Shown here piece by piece: positions 13,089-18,231 of a stretch of 18,231 nt of DNA. A program made the translations under genes and the position numbers. Positions within the stretch are counted from its first letter, which is position 1. The number at the start of each line of letters is the position of its first letter. Origin of the DNA: Piscirickettsiaceae bacterium. Its GTDB lineage: Bacteria; Pseudomonadota; Gammaproteobacteria; PS1; Pseudothioglobaceae. Under the pieces are notes generated by a model, which saw only the letters and a list, made by a program, of their open reading frames with translations, was not told the origin of the DNA and searched no databases. The stretch is from the NCBI GenBank assembly GCA_012963565.1, contig DTVJ01000241.1, positions 1-18,231 on the forward strand. The letters are read 5' to 3'.

Positions 13089-14354
13089 CTATAAAGCACC
13101 AAAATAATCTACAGCTTCTTCTATGCTCATTGTTTGTTGCGATCCTTGGCCTTTTAATGGCTTAATACTAATTTGATTATTGTTTATTTCTTCTTCACCT
13201 AAAATTAAAGCGTAATCAGCATCGGCTTTATCTGCTTTTTTGAATTGGGCTTTGAAGCTGCCTAGGGTGATGTCATTATAAAGTATTGCACTTGGTAATG
13301 CATGGTGTAACTGATCGGCAATTTGCATTGATTTAATTTGCGCAGCGTCACCCAGTGCGACCAAGTAGATAGACAAAGGTGATTCGGCTAAAGTGATATC
13401 TTGTTCTTCTAATAAAAGAATTAAGCGCTCTAACCCGAGAGCAAAACCAACCGCAGGTGTGGGCTTGCCACCCATTTTTTCTACCAGACCATCATAACGA
13501 CCGCCTGCGCAAATCGTACCTTGTGCACCGAGGTCAGTGGTGGTCCATTCAAAAACAGTACGATTGTAATAATCCAAGCCTCTCACCAAACGTGTGTTGA
13601 TCTGATAAGGAATATCTAGGCACTCTAGATAACCCTTAAACACGTCAAAGTGCTGAGCTGATTCATCATCCAAATGATCCATGAGTTTAGGTGCGGCATT
13701 GATTAAAGACTGCATATCTTTATTTTTGCTATCAAGAATACGCAGTGGATTGGTTGAAAGTCGTCTTAAGCTGTCTTCGTCAAGCTCATCCTTATGCTGT
13801 GTAAAGTAATCAACTAACACTGATTTATAGTTAGCTCTGGCTTCTGCAGAGCCTAGTGTATTGATTTCTAATGTAAGATTTTTTAAACCTAGGTCTTGCC
13901 ATAGTGAGTGTGTCATTGCCATCAACTCAGCATCTATTTTGGCATTATCAGCACCAAATACCTCAACCCCCACTTGGTGAAATTGACGATAACGACCTTT
14001 CTGCGGGCGTTCGTGTCTGAACATAGCGCCTTGGTAAAAGACTTTTTGAATGCCTTCCCTAGGTAGATTGTGTTCAATCATAGCACGTACACAGCCAGCA
14101 GTACCCTCAGGTCTTAAACTGAGTGATTCACCATTAGACTCTTTCCATGAATACATTTCCTTTTCAACAATGTCAGTCGCTTCACCAATTGCACGGCAAA
14201 AGGTATCAGTCTTTTCGACGATGGGTGTACGAATGTTTTTAAAGCCATAAGAGATAAACAAATCAAAGATTGTTTTTTCTAGCGACAACCACAAAGCAGA
14301 GTCTTTGGGTAGTAGGTCGTTCATTCCGCGAATAGCTTGGATTTTGTTAGACAT
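13089..14354 (-). CDS. hisS: Histidyl-tRNA synthetase
   Basis: Class II aminoacyl-tRNA synthetase that charges tRNA-His. The 421 residues match the usual 424. The start (IQAIRGMNDLLP, 5-16) is the family N-terminus and fixes the ATG. Other landmarks are LRPEGTAG at 80-87, motif 2 FRHERPQKGRYRQFHQ at 112-127, the histidine-specific RGLDYYNRTVFEW at 258-270, and motif 3 GFALGLERL at 303-311. The anticodon-binding domain covers about 325-421. All catalytic elements are present. It lies 58 bp downstream of the Gate-domain gene and 19 bp upstream of yfgM, with no strong ribosome site. Confidence 0.98.
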   Translation of the reverse strand: MSNKIQAIRGMNDLLPKDSALWLSLEKTIFDLFISYGFKNIRTPIVEKTDTFCRAIGEATDIVEKEMYSWKESNGESLSLRPEGTAGCVRAMIEHNLPREGIQKVFYQGAMFRHERPQKGRYRQFHQVGVEVFGADNAKIDAELMAMTHSLWQDLGLKNLTLEINTLGSAEARANYKSVLVDYFTQHKDELDEDSLRRLSTNPLRILDSKNKDMQSLINAAPKLMDHLDDESAQHFDVFKGYLECLDIPYQINTRLVRGLDYYNRTVFEWTTTDLGAQGTICAGGRYDGLVEKMGGKPTPAVGFALGLERLILLLEEQDITLAESPLSIYLVALGDAAQIKSMQIADQLHHALPSAILYNDITLGSFKAQFKKADKADADYALILGEEEINNNQISIKPLKGQGSQQTMSIEEAVDYFGAL

Positions 14355-14412
14355 TGCTGTTATGAAAAATTAATTAAGTTATTTTACCAATAATTACAAG
14401 GCTTTACCCCGT
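14355..14412 (-). promoter_or_regulatory. 58 bp gap before hisS, possible internal promoter
   Basis: This is the longest gap in the rightmost minus-strand gene string and a likely place for a separate hisS promoter. On the minus strand a TTGTAA (14399-14394) resembles a -35, but the sequence 17 bp on (TAATTA) is a poor -10. No terminator hairpin with a T run is seen for the upstream genes. Confidence 0.2.
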
Positions 14413-15300
14413 TTAAGTCCGACCCATTTTGTAATAAATAGAAATGACAAAAAACACAAAAGTGGCGAAAAATAAGCGAATACTAATAAGTAGAAAAATA
14501 TCAGCCCCAAAAAATACAAAGAGTAAGGTGTCTTCAATAATAGCGTGAGCCACCATTAAAAAATAGCACACCGATACTACCTGTTGTTTACTCATGTATT
14601 GTGCTTCTTTTAAAAGCACACCGGCACCGTAGGTAATGCCGATTAAAACACCAGTTATTAAAGCCATGATTGTACTTAGATGATGATCAAATTTTTGTAA
14701 GAAATTTAAGCCTTTGATTAAGGTGATAATAAAAATAACCAGACTAACTAAAATAATAATTTCTATTGAAAGTAGGATAGATTCATAAATTTTTTGTAAT
14801 AAAAAATCAATGAAGTTTGTAGGTGTTATCGAAGTTGTTTGATATAAAGCATTAGCAACCTCGTTAGGATTGTCGAACAATATTTCTGCTGGAATCATTA
14901 GCAAGGGTGTCAGCACTACAAATGCCATAACCAGTCTAAAGCTTATTGATTTTATCCAGCCAATACCCAATTTTTTCATAATGGCCGATTCAACAGGGAT
15001 TGAGTGTAACACACCAAGAAATAGACCTAGCACTGTCCAATCATAGACACTTAGACCTAAAGGTGAAGCAAAGGCAATAGCAGCATACAGATTAAGAAAT
15101 ACACCAGATGCCAGGGCTAATGCCGCTTCTGGTGGTAAATTAAGTAAAGTAGTAAAAGGTGTAAATACTTGAGCAATAATAGGCATTAACTCAAAATACA
15201 ATAATAACTCTGCTAATAAAAAATAAGGAATAACAGTGCTAAGAATGATTTTGGCGGTTGAAATTGAGCTACCAATAAAGGCTCTAGTGTCAAATATCAC
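14413..15300 (-). CDS. Nucleoside-recognition (Gate) domain membrane protein
   Basis: A 295-residue integral membrane protein with about eight hydrophobic helices. It resembles the Gate/nucleoside-recognition family that includes spore maturation proteins SpmA/SpmB and YjiG/YjiH, thought to move nucleosides or related solutes. Two similar half-motifs are visible: FLGVLHSIPVES at 94-105 and FLMVAHAIIEDT at 247-258, which suggests internal duplication with a His and an acidic residue in each half. The start is GTG at 15298-15300, overlapping the upstream stop as GTGA. No ATG occurs before residue 39, which would cut into the first helix. The coupling to a 5'-nucleotidase gene supports a role with nucleosides. 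The substrate and direction are not shown by the sequence. Confidence 0.75.
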   Translation of the reverse strand: MIFDTRAFIGSSISTAKIILSTVIPYFLLAELLLYFELMPIIAQVFTPFTTLLNLPPEAALALASGVFLNLYAAIAFASPLGLSVYDWTVLGLFLGVLHSIPVESAIMKKLGIGWIKSISFRLVMAFVVLTPLLMIPAEILFDNPNEVANALYQTTSITPTNFIDFLLQKIYESILLSIEIIILVSLVIFIITLIKGLNFLQKFDHHLSTIMALITGVLIGITYGAGVLLKEAQYMSKQQVVSVCYFLMVAHAIIEDTLLFVFFGADIFLLISIRLFFATFVFFVISIYYKMGRT

Positions 15301-16199
15301 AAATTAGAAATTCCACTTGGAACATGCCCTGTTGGTACGTACTGAGAGGCAGATTGACAGTGCTTGTGCTGATCGTCAAAAAAGATATCTGCACCAAACT
15401 CTTTTAAGAAAATACCCTTGTCTAGTCCGCCTAAAAAGAACGACTCATCAATACGAATACCCCATTCACGCATGGTGTGAATTACACGCTTATGCGAAGG
15501 GGCTGAGCGAGCAGTAACTAATGCGGTCCGGATTGGGTTATTTTCTTCTGGAAAGGCGGATTGGATTTTATGTAATGACATTAAAAAGCATTTAAATGGT
15601 CCAGCTTTAAGCTCAACATTGGCTGATTTTTTTTCATTTTCTTCAAAGGCCTCTAAACCCTTTTCTTGAAATATCTTTTCAGATTCATCAGAAAAAATCA
15701 CCGCATCTCCATCGAAGGCGATACGTAGCTGGGTCTCGTGCGCATCTTTTGAGTTTGAGCCAACAATAGAGGCAGCAGCAAAGCCGGACTCTAAGGCTTT
15801 TTGTACATCTTGAAAATTACTGGAAAGGAATAAGTCTGCTTCGAACGCACCAACAAGCGTGTGTGTGCTTTCACCACGGGTAAATGCCGCTCTAGATATG
15901 TTTAAACCGTAGTGCTCAATTGAATTAAAAATCCTCAAACCTGTGTCCGCACTATTGCGTGATAATAAAATCACATCGATAGGAGTTTTGTCGCTATTTA
16001 GCGCCAAGAGTTTTTTAACTAGTGAAAATCCAACACCCGGTTGAAGAATAACCTCTTCATTTTCTTCTTGGTGTTTGGCATAAGCTTTAACGCCATGCTC
16101 TTTAAAAATTTGATGAGACTCATCCAGATTAAACAATGCACGTGATGAAATGGCAATTACAAGGTTGTTTTTTGATTTGTTTTTTATATTGTCTGCCAT
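15297..16199 (-). CDS. Cytosolic-type 5'-nucleotidase (NT5C1 family)
   Basis: A 300-residue protein of the 5'-nucleotidase family related to vertebrate cytosolic IA (NT5C1A), which dephosphorylates AMP and other nucleoside monophosphates. Family landmarks are IAISSRALFNL at 15-25, LLSRNS at 78-83, FTRGES at 106-111, AFDGDAVIFSDE at 161-172 with the HAD-type Asp163 and Asp165, TARSAPSHKR at 229-238 and FDDQ at 274-277. No signal peptide is present, so it acts in the cytoplasm. It overlaps the upstream DUF1249 gene by 16 bp and the downstream Gate gene by 4 bp (GTGA), so all three should be translated from one mRNA. It lies two genes after cpdA, whose product is AMP, a natural substrate. Confidence 0.88.
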   Translation of the reverse strand: MADNIKNKSKNNLVIAISSRALFNLDESHQIFKEHGVKAYAKHQEENEEVILQPGVGFSLVKKLLALNSDKTPIDVILLSRNSADTGLRIFNSIEHYGLNISRAAFTRGESTHTLVGAFEADLFLSSNFQDVQKALESGFAAASIVGSNSKDAHETQLRIAFDGDAVIFSDESEKIFQEKGLEAFEENEKKSANVELKAGPFKCFLMSLHKIQSAFPEENNPIRTALVTARSAPSHKRVIHTMREWGIRIDESFFLGGLDKGIFLKEFGADIFFDDQHKHCQSASQYVPTGHVPSGISNL

Positions 16200-16654
16200 T
16201 CTGGATTTTGGTATTTAGTTAAACAGTAGTCTAACCATCTCTCAATGAAAGTATTCAATTCCCATTGTATATCCATATCAGAACATTGAGCCAAAAACGG
16301 ATGATTGATATTGAGTGTGGTTTCGTTACAAACTGAAATCACCTCCAATAGACTAGCATCAAAAAATACTTTGAATTTAATATCAGGCCGATTAATCAAA
16401 CCTGCAGGGGAGTCGAGCTGGTGTGTAAGTATGAACGTACCTGTATAAGGCGTTCTTTCTTCAACAAACAAATGTAAATCATTTTCACCGGCTTGTGTAG
16501 CAACACTATGATGCGAGGTGATAGACAGCAGTGGAATGAGTTTGGATATTTTTTTAAAGTTTATTTCAAATAACTCAGAGACTTGAGAGTAACTTTTTGG
16601 CTTGTGCTGATTGTATAAAGCTCTCAGAAATTCTTGTTCAGTTGTTATATCCAT
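16184..16654 (-). CDS. yqiB: DUF1249 protein (YqiB-like)
   Basis: A 156-residue cytoplasmic protein of the DUF1249 family, for which no biochemical role is established to my knowledge. The similarity to E. coli YqiB is clear in FEINFKKISKLIPLL at 29-43, DLHLFVEERTPYTGTF at 59-74 and the C-terminal ELNTFIERWLDYCL at 131-144. In E. coli yqiB lies directly before cpdA; here the order on the transcript is cpdA then DUF1249, with a 10 bp overlap. The repeated pairing with CpdA hints at a link to cyclic nucleotide or nucleotide metabolism. The 16 bp overlap with the 5'-nucleotidase gene downstream strengthens that, but it is an inference from context only. Confidence 0.85.
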   Translation of the reverse strand: MDITTEQEFLRALYNQHKPKSYSQVSELFEINFKKISKLIPLLSITSHHSVATQAGENDLHLFVEERTPYTGTFILTHQLDSPAGLINRPDIKFKVFFDASLLEVISVCNETTLNINHPFLAQCSDMDIQWELNTFIERWLDYCLTKYQNPEWQTI

Positions 16655-17343
16655 TGTGTCCTATATTCTAAATTACCGTTATCATGAAGTGTGTAATTGT
16701 TAAATCCAATCCTTTTTTCACCATCAAATTGTAGCGCAGTCGAAGGGCAAGAAATAAGCGCGACATTGTTATTATTAAATTCACTGGCTTGGTGAGCATG
16801 CCCCCATAAAATTGCCTTTATTTTAGGGTATTTATTGATCACATTGAATAGTTCATCTGAATTTTCTAATGATAAAGCATCATCCCAATTGGATTGCATT
16901 GAAACGATTGGGTGATGTAAGACCACAATGTTGTATTTAGCAGTTGTTTCTTGTAAGGCCTGATCTAGTTTTGTTAGTTCTTGTTTGCTTAAATAACCAC
17001 TGGTTTTTGATTCTTGAGTTGAGTCAGTAGTGATGATCTCCCAATCACCAAGGCTAAACTTATGTATTAAGTTCTGAGCAAAGGTCTTGTTCAGATTCTC
17101 AATATTATCATGGTTGCCGGAGATAATCACTAAATTAGACTGGATTGGAGAGAGTATTTGTTGGAGTAATCGGTAAGAATTTTGAGTGCCGTTGTGTGTT
17201 AAGTCGCCACTAATGAGCAAAGTGTCAAAGTGTTTTTTGGCAATGACTTTAATTATTTTTTTTAAGTTAGCATGGGTGTCTACCCCCATTGACTCTGGAT
17301 CGTCATCAATATGACAATCGCTGATTTGAATCAAACTATTCAC
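16645..17343 (-). CDS. cpdA: 3',5'-cyclic-AMP phosphodiesterase CpdA
   Basis: A 232-residue calcineurin-like metallophosphoesterase that hydrolyses cAMP to 5'-AMP. The metal ligands are in place: SDCH at 8-11 (Asp9, His11), GDLTHNG at 46-52 (Asp47), GNHDN at 76-80 (Asn77, His78), LHHP at 142-145 and GHAHQ at 181-185. It is shorter than the E. coli enzyme (275), mostly at the ends, and has no signal peptide. The start is GTG at 17341-17343, overlapping the alr stop as GTGA; the following residues NSLIQISDCHID are the family N-terminus. Neighbouring DUF1249 supports CpdA over other phosphodiesterases. A different cyclic or nucleotide phosphodiester substrate cannot be excluded from sequence. 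Confidence 0.9.
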   Translation of the reverse strand: MNSLIQISDCHIDDDPESMGVDTHANLKKIIKVIAKKHFDTLLISGDLTHNGTQNSYRLLQQILSPIQSNLVIISGNHDNIENLNKTFAQNLIHKFSLGDWEIITTDSTQESKTSGYLSKQELTKLDQALQETTAKYNIVVLHHPIVSMQSNWDDALSLENSDELFNVINKYPKIKAILWGHAHQASEFNNNNVALISCPSTALQFDGEKRIGFNNYTLHDNGNLEYRTQWI

Positions 17344-18231
17344 GGTGTTTTGGTGAACTCAACGCGAGAGCTAAGACCAGTGAGTAGTTCGTAGGCTATA
17401 GTATCACTCCAACCGGCAATGGTTTCAACTCTAAGCTGCTCATCACCCCACAGTGTAGCAATATCACCTACTTTGGCATTTATATGGCTAATATCAACAC
17501 AGATTAAATCCATAGACACTAGACCAACCAGTGGGCAAATTGTGTCGTGAATCAGCACGGGTGTGCCGTTTTTAGCATGACGAGGATAACCATCACCATA
17601 GCCAATACCAATGATGGCAAGTGTAGTTTCTTTGTCAGCTGTCCAAGTAGCGCCATAGCCTACTGATTCATCTGTTTGGATGGTTTTGATTGATAGTATC
17701 GGTGCAGATAACTGCATCACTGGCTTTAGCTCTTCATTAGTTTTTTCAAATGGAGAAACACCATAGAGCATAATGCCAGGTCGTACAAAATCAAACAACG
17801 CCTCTGGTTGAGAAAGAATGGCGGCAGAATTGGCCATAGAACGCTTAATAGTATTGCTAGTTAATTGAGTAAAGGCATTTAGTTGGGAAGCATTCATTGG
17901 ATGATTAATTTCATCCGCACAAGCAAAATGACTCATGACACACTCAATATTGACCAGTGGATTGATCTCAAATAAAGCCAAACATTCAGAGTATTCTTCT
18001 GCAGATAATCCTAAGCGGTGCATACCTGTGTCGATTTTAATCCAGACATTAACGGCTTGCTTAGTATTTTCAATAATGGCTATTTGTTCATGATTATGCA
18101 CAACAATGTGGCAGTTTAGGTCGTGAGCATTTTGCAGTTCCTTTGCTGAATAAATACCAGATAAAAGTAAAATTGGCTTTTTGGTTTTTTGTCGTAATTT
18201 AATAGCTTCTGATAATTCACTTACGGCAAGA
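17340..18231 (-). CDS. alr: Alanine racemase, N-terminus beyond the window
   Basis: PLP enzyme that interconverts L- and D-alanine to supply D-Ala for peptidoglycan. The open frame continues without a stop to the right edge. About 296 residues are visible, while the family has about 360, so the first ~60, including the PLP-binding lysine, lie outside. The GTG at 18099-18101 (VHNHEQ) is an internal valine, not a start: the upstream codons read LAVSELSEAIKLR and ILLLSGIYSAKEL, as expected for the Alr barrel. Visible landmarks are MSHFACADE, RPGIMLYG, the VGYGATW that holds the catalytic tyrosine of the partner subunit, GYGDGYPR and VSMDLICVD. It is first among the visible genes of the leftward string, and its TGA overlaps the cpdA GTG. 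Confidence 0.96.
   Translation of the reverse strand, partial: LAVSELSEAIKLRQKTKKPILLLSGIYSAKELQNAHDLNCHIVVHNHEQIAIIENTKQAVNVWIKIDTGMHRLGLSAEEYSECLALFEINPLVNIECVMSHFACADEINHPMNASQLNAFTQLTSNTIKRSMANSAAILSQPEALFDFVRPGIMLYGVSPFEKTNEELKPVMQLSAPILSIKTIQTDESVGYGATWTADKETTLAIIGIGYGDGYPRHAKNGTPVLIHDTICPLVGLVSMDLICVDISHINAKVGDIATLWGDEQLRVETIAGWSDTIAYELLTGLSSRVEFTKTP

Noticed and set aside
18099..18101. GTG as the start of alanine racemase
   Set aside because: The frame continues upstream to the window edge with Alr-like sequence, so this codon is an internal valine.
1..18231. Mobile elements, CRISPR, tRNA or rRNA genes
   Set aside because: No transposase, integrase, long terminal repeats, regularly spaced repeats or RNA gene signatures were seen. 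Coverage by coding genes is nearly complete.

Overview
The window looks like chromosomal DNA from a Gram-negative gammaproteobacterium. It carries MsbA (lipid A export), a Lol-type lipoprotein signal, the hisS-yfgM-der order and the yqiB-cpdA pair, all typical of Gammaproteobacteria. The DNA is AT-rich, densely packed and has almost no intergenic sequence. Together with the protein style this resembles the sulfur-oxidising SUP05/Thioglobus and vent-symbiont lineage, but that placement is recognition from memory and no search was run. I see no rRNA, tRNA, CRISPR array, insertion sequence or prophage. The longest gap between genes is about 80 bp.

Left part (1-1214, minus strand): the first 18 codons of a possible pdxB, then ung (uracil excision repair) and a membrane-anchored thioredoxin-fold protein with a CPVC active site, all read leftward. 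Divergent from them, a tight five-gene plus-strand operon runs 1242-4192: thiopurine methyltransferase, a cold-shock-domain protein with a C-terminal membrane helix, a lysozyme-fold transglycosylase lipoprotein, a small Rieske [2Fe-2S] ferredoxin and a TrpD-like protein with altered substrate motifs. Gaps are 5 nt or less, or the stop and start codons overlap.

Middle (4248-12434): a catabolic-type acetolactate synthase-like ThDP enzyme is followed by an aldehyde dehydrogenase. A GC hairpin lies just before the synthase start codon. The pair converges on msbA, sharing a single TTAA as both stop codons. msbA is divergent from pyrG across 79 bp that contain a perfect dyad. pyrG is followed by a small cysteine-rich protein of unknown function that converges on der with an 11 bp overlap.

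Right part (minus strand, 18231 down to 11040): alr (N-terminus outside the window) - cpdA - yqiB/DUF1249 - cytosolic-type 5'-nucleotidase - Gate-domain membrane protein, four of these junctions being overlaps of 4 to 16 bp, then hisS - yfgM - der. The first block can be read as a purine catabolic line: cAMP to AMP (CpdA), AMP to adenosine (5'-nucleotidase), nucleoside movement (Gate protein). The second block is the familiar hisS-yfgM-bamB-der neighbourhood without bamB. Most of the window is conserved housekeeping DNA. The most novel parts are the tpm-to-TrpD-like operon, the nucleotidase/Gate pair, the cysteine-rich protein after pyrG and the hairpin before the acetolactate synthase.
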